From assembly GCF_040253615.1 (NCBI RefSeq), contig NZ_JBEJGY010000004.1:2852001-2916000 (forward strand): DNA of 64,000 bases. The letters are read 5' to 3'. The position numbers were made by a program, and so were the translations under genes. This DNA is from Streptomyces sp. Edi4. GTDB taxonomy: Bacteria; Actinomycetota; Actinomycetes; Streptomycetales; Streptomycetaceae. Below are positions 57,111 to 64,000 of the stretch, in pieces. The first letter of the stretch is position 1; each line of letters begins with the position of its first letter. The notes beneath the pieces are model-generated. The model was not told the origin of the DNA, searched no databases, and was given only the letters and a program-made list of their open reading frames with translations.

Positions 57111-58106
57111 ATGGCGAGCGACACCACGGCCGCCGTGCCCTCCCCCACCCCCGGGCAGGAGAGCACGGCCCCCGGCCGGGCCGACGCCGACGAGCGCCGC
57201 AGCCGCCGCTACCGGCGCGACACGCGCTGGAGTCCCTACGCGTTCATCGCGCCCTTCTTCGTCTTCTTCGCCGTCTTCGGCCTCTTCCCGCTCCTCTACA
57301 CCGGCTGGGCCTCGCTGCACCAGGTCGAGCTGACCGCGCCGAACGACATGACGTGGGTGGGCCTGCGCAACTTCTCACGGCTGCTGTCCGACGACTTCTT
57401 CTGGAACGCGCTGCGCAACACCTTCACCATCGGCCTCCTGTCCACCGTGCCGCAGCTGCTCATCGCGCTCGGCGTCGCGCATCTGCTCAACTACAAGCTG
57501 CGCGGCTCGATGTTCTTCCGGGTCGCCGTCCTCACCCCGTACGCCACCAGCGTGGCGGCGGCGACCCTGGTGTTCGTGCTGCTCTTCGGGCGCGACTACG
57601 GAATGATCAACTGGGCGCTCGGGCTCGTCGGGTTCGGCCACGTGGACTGGCAGAACGGCACCTGGACCTCCCAGCTCGCCGTCTCCACCATCGTCGTCTG
57701 GCGCTGGACCGGCTACAACGCGCTGATCTACCTCGCCGCGATGCAGGCCGTGCCCGCCGATCTGTACGAGTCCGCCGCCCTCGACGGCGCCTCGCGCTGG
57801 CAGCAGTTCCGCCATGTGACGATCCCGTCCCTGCGGCCGACGATCCTGTTCACCGCGGTCGTCTCCACCATCGGCGCGACCCAGCTGTTCGGCGAGCCGC
57901 TGCTCTTCAACGGGGCGGCGGGCGCCACCGGCGGCTCGGACCACCAGTTCCAGACGCTCGGCCTGTATCTGTACGAACAGGGCTGGGTGAACCTGCACCT
58001 GGGCCGGGCCTCGGCGATCGCCTGGGCGATGTTCCTGATCCTGCTCCTCATCGGCGCGGTGAACTGGCTCGTCTCCCGCAAACTGCGTAAGGGGATGACC
58101 AGTTGA
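57111..58106 (+). CDS. cebF: Cellobiose ABC transporter permease CebF
   Basis: A 331-residue MalF-type permease. A cytoplasmic start (RRSRRYRRDTRW) is followed by about six membrane helices beginning PYAFIAPFFVFFAVFGLFPLLYTG. The MsiK-contact EAA-like loop is AMQAVPADLYESAALDGASRWQQFRHVTIPSLRP. It is 2 bases after cebE and overlaps cebG by four. Together with CebG it forms the membrane channel for cellobiose and cellotriose. Confidence 0.93.
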   Translation: MASDTTAAVPSPTPGQESTAPGRADADERRSRRYRRDTRWSPYAFIAPFFVFFAVFGLFPLLYTGWASLHQVELTAPNDMTWVGLRNFSRLLSDDFFWNALRNTFTIGLLSTVPQLLIALGVAHLLNYKLRGSMFFRVAVLTPYATSVAAATLVFVLLFGRDYGMINWALGLVGFGHVDWQNGTWTSQLAVSTIVVWRWTGYNALIYLAAMQAVPADLYESAALDGASRWQQFRHVTIPSLRPTILFTAVVSTIGATQLFGEPLLFNGAAGATGGSDHQFQTLGLYLYEQGWVNLHLGRASAIAWAMFLILLLIGAVNWLVSRKLRKGMTS

Positions 58107-58945
58107 GGGCCCAGCGCGCCGGCCGCCAGCTCCACGGCGGCCGCCTCACCTACGCCGTACTGACCGTGTTCACCGCCGGATCCCTCTTCCCGCTGATCTG
58201 GACGGCGGTGGCCGCCTCCCGCACCAACACCCGGCTCGCCCAGACACCGCCGCCGCTCTGGTTCGGCGGGAACCTGTTCCGGAACCTCAAGATCGCCTGG
58301 ACCGACGCCAACATGGGCACGGCCCTGCTCAACACGACGATCGTGGCGGGGTGTGTCGCGGCCGGCACGGTGTTCTTCTCCACGCTGGCCGGCTTCGCCT
58401 TCGCCAAGCTGCGTTTCCGCTTCAAGAACCTGCTGCTGACCCTGGTGATCTCCACGATGATGGTGCCGCCGCAGCTCAGCGTCGTACCGCTGTACATGAT
58501 GGTCGCCAAGCTGTCCTGGACCGACCAGCTCCAGGCCGTCATCCTGCCCACCCTGGTCAGCGCGTTCGGGGTGTTCTTCATGCGGCAGTACCTCGTGGGG
58601 GCGCTGCCCACCGAGCTGATCGAGGCGGCCCGGGTGGACGGGGCGAGCAGCTGGCGGGTGGTGTGGCACATCGTGTTCCCCGTCGCCCGGCCCGCGATGG
58701 CGGTGCTCGGGATGCTCACGTTCGTGATGGCGTGGAACGACTTCTTCTGGCCGGTCATCGCGCTGACCCAGAACGGCAGCCCCACCGTCCAGGTGGCCCT
58801 GACGGGGCTCGGCCGTGGCTACATCCCGGACCAGTCGGTCATCATGGCCGGCGCCCTGCTCGGCACGCTGCCGCTGCTCATCGCGTTCGTGGTGTTCGGG
58901 CGACAGATCGTGGGCGGGATCATGCAGGGCGCGGTCAAGGGGTAG
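58103..58945 (+). CDS. cebG: Cellobiose ABC transporter permease CebG
   Basis: A 280-residue MalG-type permease. Helices start at [23 protein letters not shown]; the EAA loop is [32 protein letters not shown], then [25 protein letters not shown]. The TTG start overlaps cebF by four bases (coupled). The C-terminus [12 protein letters not shown] is standard. The following 145 bases are strongly pyrimidine-rich on the + strand before bglC. Confidence 0.92.
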   Translation: MRAQRAGRQLHGGRLTYAVLTVFTAGSLFPLIWTAVAASRTNTRLAQTPPPLWFGGNLFRNLKIAWTDANMGTALLNTTIVAGCVAAGTVFFSTLAGFAFAKLRFRFKNLLLTLVISTMMVPPQLSVVPLYMMVAKLSWTDQLQAVILPTLVSAFGVFFMRQYLVGALPTELIEAARVDGASSWRVVWHIVFPVARPAMAVLGMLTFVMAWNDFFWPVIALTQNGSPTVQVALTGLGRGYIPDQSVIMAGALLGTLPLLIAFVVFGRQIVGGIMQGAVKG

Positions 58946-59090
58946 CCCCCGGGGCCCTGATCCTCTGAGCCCCCTGGCCCCGGCCCCTTGGCCCCCCGGC
59001 CCCCTGAGCCCTCCGGGCCCTCTGATCTCCCTCTCTCCTCCGCCTCTCCGCCCCAAGTCCCCTTGTTCCGCAGCTCGTTGGGAGTGCCGC

Positions 59091-60536
59091 ATGTCCGACC
59101 GCTTTCCGCCCGGGTTCCTCTGGGGCGCCGCCACCTCCGCCTACCAGATCGAGGGGGCGGTACGGAAGGACGGCCGCACCCCCTCCATCTGGGACACCTT
59201 CAGCCACACCCCGGGCCGGACCGCCGACGGCGACACCGGGGACGTGGCCGTGGACCACTACCACCGGATGCGCGAGGACGTCGCCCTCATGGCGGACCTC
59301 GGCCTCACCTCCTACCGCTTCTCCGTCTCCTGGTCCCGGGTGCAGCCCACCGGTCGCGGGCCCGCCGTCCAGGTCGGCCTCGACTTCTACCGGCGCCTGG
59401 TCGACGAACTGCTCGACCACGGCATCGCACCCGCGCTCACCCTCTACCACTGGGACCTGCCGCAGGAGCTGGAGACCGGGTCCTCCAGCGGCTCCGCCGC
59501 GGGCGGCGGCTGGCCCGCCCGCGACACGGCGGCCCGCTTCGCCGAGTACGCGGCGCTCGTCGGGGCCGCGCTCGGCGACCGGGTCGAGCGATGGATCACC
59601 CTCAACGAGCCCTGGTGCAGCGCCTTTCTGGGGTACGCGTCCGGCGTGCACGCCCCCGGACGCACGGACCCGGTCGCAGCCCTGCGCGCCGCCCACCACC
59701 TCAACCTCGCGCACGGCCAGGCGACTTCGGCTCTGCGCGCGGTAATGCCGGCCCGCAACCAGATCGCGGTGAGCCTCAACTCGGCCGTCGTCAGGCCGCT
59801 TTCGCAGGACCCGGCGGACCTGGAGGCGGCGCGCAGGATCGACGACCTGGCCAACGGGATCTTCCACGGCCCGATGCTGCACGGCGCCTACCCGAACCGG
59901 CTGTTCGCCGACACGGCGTCCGTCACCGACTGGTCCTTCGTGCACGACGGCGACGTACGCGCCATCCACCAGCCGCTCGACGCGCTCGGACTCAACTACT
60001 ACACGACGTCCCTGGTGTCGGCGGCCGCACCCGGCCACACGGGCGCCCGCTCCGACGGCCACGGCGCCAGCGCCCATTCGTGCTGGCCCGGCGCCGACTC
60101 CGTCGCCTTCCACCAGCCGCCGGGCGAGCGGACGGCGATGGGCTGGACCATCGACCCGACGGGCCTGTACGACCTGCTGCTGCGCTACACCAAGGAGGCC
60201 CCGGGGCTCCCGCTCCTGGTCACCGAGAACGGCGCGGCCTGCGAGGACGAGCCCGGCCCCGACGGCACCGTGCACGACCCGGACCGCATCCACTACCTGC
60301 GCGGCCACCTCGCGGCCGTGCGCCAGGCGATGGAGGCGGGCGCGGACGTACGGGGCTACTACCTGTGGTCCCTGATGGACAACTTCGAGTGGTCGTACGG
60401 GTACGGCAAGCGTTTCGGCGCGGTGTACGTGGACTACGAGACCCTGACCCGCACCCCGAAGTCGAGCGCCCGCTGGTACGCACGGGTCGCCCGGACCGGG
60501 GAGCTGCCCGAGGTGCCCGAGGGGCCCGGGCTGTGA
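59091..60536 (+). CDS. bglC: GH1 beta-glucosidase
   Basis: A 481-residue cytoplasmic family 1 beta-glucosidase hydrolysing imported cellobiose/cellotriose to glucose. Landmarks are [44 protein letters not shown], acid/base Glu173 in TLNEPWC, GLNYYT, nucleophile Glu379 in LVTENGAA, and [23 protein letters not shown]. An insertion-like [11 protein letters not shown] follows the WDLPQELE segment. GGGAG sits before the ATG. It is in the cebEFG run and shares CebR control in other Streptomyces. Confidence 0.94.
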   Translation: MSDRFPPGFLWGAATSAYQIEGAVRKDGRTPSIWDTFSHTPGRTADGDTGDVAVDHYHRMREDVALMADLGLTSYRFSVSWSRVQPTGRGPAVQVGLDFYRRLVDELLDHGIAPALTLYHWDLPQELETGSSSGSAAGGGWPARDTAARFAEYAALVGAALGDRVERWITLNEPWCSAFLGYASGVHAPGRTDPVAALRAAHHLNLAHGQATSALRAVMPARNQIAVSLNSAVVRPLSQDPADLEAARRIDDLANGIFHGPMLHGAYPNRLFADTASVTDWSFVHDGDVRAIHQPLDALGLNYYTTSLVSAAAPGHTGARSDGHGASAHSCWPGADSVAFHQPPGERTAMGWTIDPTGLYDLLLRYTKEAPGLPLLVTENGAACEDEPGPDGTVHDPDRIHYLRGHLAAVRQAMEAGADVRGYYLWSLMDNFEWSYGYGKRFGAVYVDYETLTRTPKSSARWYARVARTGELPEVPEGPGL

Positions 60537-60555
60537 GGGGCACACCGCGCGGGGC

Positions 60556-60586
60556 TTGAACCTCACGTGGCGTCAGGACGCACAGT
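60556..60586 (+). promoter_or_regulatory. MerR-type promoter with 19-bp spacer and operator
   Basis: TTGAAC (60556-60561), a 19-base spacer and CACAGT (60581-60586). The near-palindrome CCTCACG-TGG-CGTCAGG sits in the spacer, the arrangement used by MerR activators that untwist long-spacer promoters. The ATG follows six bases after the -10. Confidence 0.6.
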
Positions 60587-60592
60587 GGGGGC

Positions 60593-61360
60593 ATGACCGC
60601 TTCCACCTGGAAGGTGGGTCCGCTGGCCGAGACCGGCGGACTCACCGTTCGTACCCTGCACCACTGGGACACCATCGGGCTGCTGTCGCCGTCGCGGCGC
60701 ACCCCGGCCGGGCACCGCGAGTACACCGAGGACGACGTCGCCCGGCTCTACCAGATCCTCGCCCTGCGCGGCCTCGGGCTCGGACTCGACACCATCGCCG
60801 TCTGCCTGGACGCCGGGGTCGATCCCACCCGGATCCTGCGCGACCACCGCGCGAGCGTCGAGGCCCACATCGCCGCGCTCACCGTCCTGCGGGACCGGCT
60901 CGCGCGGATCGAGCGGGAGGTCGCGGACGGCGGGGCGCCGACCACGGACTCGGTCCTGGCCGCCGTGCGCGCCACCGGCGTCGCGGGCCCCGGCGCCGAT
61001 GAGGCGGTACGCCGCCATCTGGACGACGACCAGCTGCGGGCACTCGGCGTCCACGGCGCGGCCGCGGGGCCTGCCGCGCACTATCTGCTGGAGGTGGAGT
61101 GGCCCGAACTGTACCGGCGGGCCGAGGAGTTGAGGGCATCGGGCGCCCCGCCGGCCGATCCCCGCGCACGCGCCCTGGCGGCCCGGATGGACGAGCTGAG
61201 CGCGCTGTTCGGCGGCGGCGACACGGCGATCGCGTCGGGCGTACGGGCCGCGTGGCGCGAGGACCCGGCGGCCCTGTCCGGTGACGCATCGGCCAGGCCC
61301 GGTCAGTGGGACGGTCTCACGGCGTACCTGGACGCGGCGAGAGCGGGGGCCGGGCAGTGA
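60593..61360 (+). CDS. MerR-family regulator with TipAS-like domain
   Basis: A 255-residue regulator. Winged helix at residues about 5-75 (KVGPLAETGGLTVRTLHHWDTIGLLSPSRRTPAGHREYTEDDVARLYQILALRGLGLGLD), a coiled helix (RASVEAHIAALTVLRDRLARIEREV), and a C-terminal TipAS-type ligand domain (HYLLEVEWPELYRRAEELRASG, LAARMDELSALFGGGD, AAWREDPAAL). TipAS domains bind thiopeptides or other drugs. The gene probably activates itself from the 19-bp-spacer promoter. It overlaps the small downstream gene by four bases. Confidence 0.88.
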   Translation: MTASTWKVGPLAETGGLTVRTLHHWDTIGLLSPSRRTPAGHREYTEDDVARLYQILALRGLGLGLDTIAVCLDAGVDPTRILRDHRASVEAHIAALTVLRDRLARIEREVADGGAPTTDSVLAAVRATGVAGPGADEAVRRHLDDDQLRALGVHGAAAGPAAHYLLEVEWPELYRRAEELRASGAPPADPRARALAARMDELSALFGGGDTAIASGVRAAWREDPAALSGDASARPGQWDGLTAYLDAARAGAGQ

Positions 61361-61578
61361 AGGGGGCGCGGGTGTGGAGGGAGCGCGGGCGCCGCGTGGG
61401 CCGGGCGCCCGCGCTGAACGCGTACTCACTGTTGCCGTTCCTGCTGATCACCGTGCCGCTGGTGTGCGTGCTCGCGGGGTGCGGGGTGATCGGGTGGGGC
61501 GCGGTCCTGGGGGTGGTGGGCGCGGTGGGTGTGCTCGCGGGGGCGGTGCGGGCGGGATCGAAGGCGCGCCCGCGTTGA
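61357..61578 (+). CDS. Small membrane protein coupled to merR
   Basis: A 73-residue protein: basic start (KGARVWRERGRRVGRAP), two hydrophobic helices (YSLLPFLLITVPLVCVLAGC and VIGWGAVLGVVGAVGVLAG), basic tail. The GTG overlaps the merR stop (GTGA), implying coupled translation. No family is recognised; a role as export or sensor partner of the regulator is only a guess. Confidence 0.5.
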   Translation: MKGARVWRERGRRVGRAPALNAYSLLPFLLITVPLVCVLAGCGVIGWGAVLGVVGAVGVLAGAVRAGSKARPR

Positions 61579-61580
61579 GG

Positions 61581-61620
61581 GCGCCCCGGCCGGCGTGGGG
61601 GAAGGGTCCGGCCGGGGCGC
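61581..61620. terminator. Bidirectional terminator between the small membrane gene and chitinase
   Basis: A perfect 13-bp stem GCGCCCCGGCCGG/CCGGCCGGGGCGC with a 14-base loop between convergent genes. Confidence 0.75.
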
Positions 61621-61641
61621 TGGTCGATCGGCCCGCGAGGG

Positions 61642-63123
61642 CTACTGGTAGGCGCTGAACGCCTTGGTGAAGGCGAGGGGTTCCTGGGCGATGGAGGAGC
61701 AGGTGGGGTCGGCGGAGTTCTTGGCGCCGCCGGGGCACTCCTTGTCGCGGGCGGCGGACCACATCGACAGGGCGCCGAGCCCCTTGGACTTGGCGAACTC
61801 CACGAGCCGCGTGGCGTCGGCGACGGTGAACTTCTCGACGTTGACGTCGTTGACGCCGATCATCGGGGTCACCGCGACCGCCTTCCACGCGGCGGCCTCC
61901 GACAGACCCAGAACTCCCTTGATCTGCGCCTGCGTCGCCGTGGCCGCCTGGATCGCGTAGTCGCCCATGTCGCCGCTGAAGGAGGGCCCGTAGTCCATCG
62001 CCATGATGTTGACGGCGGAGAGGGCGACGCCGTTCTTCTTGGCGTCGGCGACGAGATCCACGCCGGGCTGCGTCAGGCCCTGCGGCATCACGGGCAGCGT
62101 GAACGAGACGTCGAGGCCGGGGTGGGACTTCTGGAGCTTGGCGATGGCCTGCGCGCGGCGGGTGTTGGCTGCCGTGTCGGGCAGCGCCGCGCCCTCGATG
62201 TCGAAGTCGACCTTGGTGAGCTTGTACGCGTCGATGACCTTGGCGTACGCGGCCGCGAGCTCGTCGGCGCTCTTGCAGACCAGGCCGAGCTCCGAGCCGG
62301 AGGCGCCGCCGAAGGAGACGCGGACGTCGCCGCCTTTGGCGCGCAGCGCGCCGATCCCCGCGGCGACCTTGTCGTCCGGCAGGCCGGTGACGCCGCCCCA
62401 CAGCGGGGCGCAGCCGCCGCCCGAGGTGATGAAGGCGAGCGTGAACTGCTTGACGCCGGTCTTGTCGGCGGTACCGGTCAGGTCGTACGCCGGGTAGAGC
62501 GAGGTGTCGACGTACGGCGCGAACCCGGCGTGCCCGGCGGGGGCCGGGGTGGCCGGCGTGGACGGGGTCGCGGTCGGGGTCGCGGTCGCGGTCGGTTTGC
62601 TGGTGGGCCCGGTGCTCGCCGACGGGGTGGGCGCGGTGGTGGGGCGCTGGGTGGGGCGGCCGCTGGGCGTGGGGGTGGCGCCGGTGCCGGCGGAACACTT
62701 CTCCTGGTCTATGAGGCAGCCGGTGGGGTCGCCCGCGGTGCCGGTCGCCGAGGTCACGAAGCCGACGGTGACGGACTTGCCCGGGGCGAGTCCGTCCCGG
62801 TCCCAGCTCGCCGGCCGCACCGTGACGTGCTGCCCCTTGACGCTCTGGTCACCGTTCCAGAGGGAGGAAAGCGATGTGCCGGCCGGCAGGTCGAACTCCA
62901 GGGTCCAGGTGGGCAGGGTCTTGCCGGTGTCGTTGGTGATGACGTACTGCCCGGTGTAACCGCCGGTCCAGCCGCTGGTCCTGGTGTACGCCGCGCCGAC
63001 CGAGGCGGCCTGTGCGGTGCCGGTGAGCGCGAAGGCGGTGCCGCCGACGACGGTGGCGGCGACGATCCCGCCGACGACCTTGGTCCTGCCGCTCGTGGTG
63101 CGCCGGTGCGTACTGGTGGCCAT
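61642..63123 (-). CDS. Secreted chitinase (CBM2 + GH18)
   Basis: A 493-residue modular chitinase. Signal peptide (THRRTTSGRTKVVGGIVAATVVGGTAFALTGTAQA), CBM2 carbohydrate-binding domain (about 42-145: GWTGGYTGQYVITNDTGKTLPTWTLEFDLP, SLSSLWNGD), a Thr/Pro-rich linker (about 150-200), and a GH18 barrel with KVDFDIEG, catalytic Glu310. The first Asp of the usual DxxDxDxE is replaced by Leu/Thr context (YKLTKVDFDIE). Later elements are FTLPVMPQGLT, NIMAMDYGPSFSGDMG and GLGALSMWSAARD. GAGGCAGG lies upstream of the ATG. It supplies chitooligosaccharides for the GH20 enzyme. Confidence 0.92.
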   Translation of the reverse strand: MATSTHRRTTSGRTKVVGGIVAATVVGGTAFALTGTAQAASVGAAYTRTSGWTGGYTGQYVITNDTGKTLPTWTLEFDLPAGTSLSSLWNGDQSVKGQHVTVRPASWDRDGLAPGKSVTVGFVTSATGTAGDPTGCLIDQEKCSAGTGATPTPSGRPTQRPTTAPTPSASTGPTSKPTATATPTATPSTPATPAPAGHAGFAPYVDTSLYPAYDLTGTADKTGVKQFTLAFITSGGGCAPLWGGVTGLPDDKVAAGIGALRAKGGDVRVSFGGASGSELGLVCKSADELAAAYAKVIDAYKLTKVDFDIEGAALPDTAANTRRAQAIAKLQKSHPGLDVSFTLPVMPQGLTQPGVDLVADAKKNGVALSAVNIMAMDYGPSFSGDMGDYAIQAATATQAQIKGVLGLSEAAAWKAVAVTPMIGVNDVNVEKFTVADATRLVEFAKSKGLGALSMWSAARDKECPGGAKNSADPTCSSIAQEPLAFTKAFSAYQ

Positions 63124-63315
63124 GCCGTGCCTGCCTCTGCGTCGCGGGGGTATCTGGGGGTGCGGGCAGCACGCTAACTCCGGGGAACCGGACAAATGCC
63201 CAGTTCAGGGCGGTGGTTGGGGATCTTAGGGCGGCCTTAAGGATCCAATGGGCCCGGGTTAAGCCACGCGGCCGAAGGGGCCGATCCCTGCCGGGTCGAC
63301 GGCCCAGCGGTTCGC

Positions 63316-63373
63316 GGTCTCCCGTCGCCGCTTCCCGGTGTCCCGTCGCGGCTTCCCGGTATCCCGTTGCGAC
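63316..63373. repeat. Short tandem repeat (21-bp units) upstream of the GNAT gene
   Basis: Units GGT-TCCCGTCGC-GCTTCCC start at 63316 and 63337, with a partial third at 63358 (GGTATCCCGTTGCGACGGG). Confidence 0.7.
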
Positions 63374-63394
63374 GGGACAGGCCTGCGGATCACC

Positions 63395-63973
63395 ATGGCC
63401 GCCATGGACCGACCGAGACAGATCATCGAGTGTGAAGACTTCGTCCTGCGGCGCTGGCGGGGACAGGACGACTTCGCTCCGGCGCACCAGTTGATCGAGG
63501 AGTCGCTGGAGCACCTGCGCCCCTGGGAGCCGTGGGTCGCCGGGCACAGTGCGCGAGGCACCCGGGACTTCCTCGCGTCGTCCGAGTCGAAGTGGGCGAG
63601 CGGTGACGTGTACAACTACGCCATCGTCAAGGACGGAACTCCCCTCGGCATGTGCCAGGCCTACCGCGCGGGCGCACCTCACGGGCGGCGCATGGGGTAC
63701 TGGCTGCACCCCGCCGCCACCGGCCGGGGCATCGCCACCAGGGCGACGGCGGCCGTGGTCGAGGAGATGTTCTCCCTGCCGGACGTGGAGTACCTGGAAA
63801 TCGCGCACGATCTGTCCAACGCCGCCAGCGCCGCGATACCACGCCGGCTGGGCTTCACCGAGGTCCTGCGGGAACAGGGAACGCCGCCCGTGGCCCCGTC
63901 GGGCAGCGGGATCGACGTGATCTGGCGCCTGAACCGTCCCACGCCGCCCACCAAGGGCGCTCCCCGCCCCTGA
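63395..63973 (+). CDS. GNAT-family N-acetyltransferase (RimJ/RimL-like)
   Basis: A 192-residue acetyltransferase (ATG 63404 is an alternative start). Features are the N-terminal ECEDFVLRRWRGQDDFAPAHQLIEESLEHLRPWEPW, substrate/CoA region YAIVKDGTPLGMCQAYR, motif A GRRMGYWLHPAATGRGIATRATAAVVEEMFS, and motif B YLEIAHDLSNAASAAIPRRLGFTEVLREQG. The RimJ/RimL layout suggests acetylation of a protein N-terminus or small amine; the substrate is unknown. Neither ATG has a strong ribosome site. Confidence 0.8.
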   Translation: MAAMDRPRQIIECEDFVLRRWRGQDDFAPAHQLIEESLEHLRPWEPWVAGHSARGTRDFLASSESKWASGDVYNYAIVKDGTPLGMCQAYRAGAPHGRRMGYWLHPAATGRGIATRATAAVVEEMFSLPDVEYLEIAHDLSNAASAAIPRRLGFTEVLREQGTPPVAPSGSGIDVIWRLNRPTPPTKGAPRP

Positions 63974-64000
63974 AATGGGCGGCGGCCAGGAGCGGGCCGG

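Noticed and set aside
63316..63373. Operator array for the GNAT gene
   Set aside because: The 21-bp units are direct repeats without inner symmetry and lie in a GC-rich stretch prone to slippage; no regulator is adjacent.

Overview
The window is from a Streptomyces chromosome. The evidence is very high G+C with GC-rich third codon positions, frequent GTG/TTG starts, GTGA/ATGA overlaps, paired XRE(DUF5753)/DUF397 regulators, a bldA-type TTA codon in adpA, DmdR/IdeR iron boxes, a CebR box, and complete desferrioxamine (des) and cellobiose (ceb) loci. From about 16.5 kb rightward the gene order is the kind conserved in Streptomyces cores: ABC exporter, TPP enzyme/agmatinase/PucR, leucine catabolism, des, hexosaminidase, glmS, adpA-orn, tRNA-His, ceb, MerR and chitinase.

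Layout. 0-4.7 kb: end of a carboxymuconolactone-decarboxylase-like gene, an XRE/DUF397 pair (the DUF397 protein carries its motif three times), a secreted S37 peptidase, a small secreted protein and a histidine phosphatase. 4.8-16.5 kb: an accessory block with near-identical 30-bp direct repeats at both ends. It holds an IS5-type transposase remnant, a stress-type gene broken by an in-frame TAG, a Mg2+ P-type ATPase overlapping a phosphoketolase, a short MarR regulator, a DUF5994/small membrane protein/SPFH/84-aa/DUF5994 operon and a frameshifted ANTAR remnant. 16.5-25.5 kb: a fused two-half ABC exporter with one degenerate ATP site, then a TPP enzyme and an agmatinase-family enzyme divergent from a PucR regulator. 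The pucR frame contains a 587-bp segment of dispersed-repeat sequence bounded by long inverted repeats.

25.5-37 kb: a TTA-containing small gene, a second XRE/DUF397 pair, acyl-CoA dehydrogenase and thioesterase, a phosphatase-like protein, and a TetR regulator divergent from the leucine/isovalerate operon (carboxylase beta and alpha subunits, HMG-CoA lyase, isovaleryl-CoA dehydrogenase) with palindromic operators between them. 37-45 kb: iron-box-controlled siderophore genes desEF and desABCD, with a 550-bp array of about 62-bp repeats between the two units. 45-50 kb: amino-sugar genes (GH20 hexosaminidase, glmS), with a DasR-like site ahead of the glmS unit. 50-54 kb: universal stress protein, small membrane protein, adpA, orn, tRNA-His. 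54.5-61 kb: cebR-cebEFG-bglC with a perfect CebR palindrome, then a MerR regulator. 61.6-64 kb: a CBM2-GH18 chitinase and a GNAT acetyltransferase.

Functional themes are scavenging of chitin and cellulose sugars, iron acquisition, branched-chain amino acid breakdown and developmental control. The accessory block looks like a partly decayed stress-island insertion. The most unusual structures are the repeat element inside pucR, the periodic array between desF and desA, and the DUF5994/SPFH operon.
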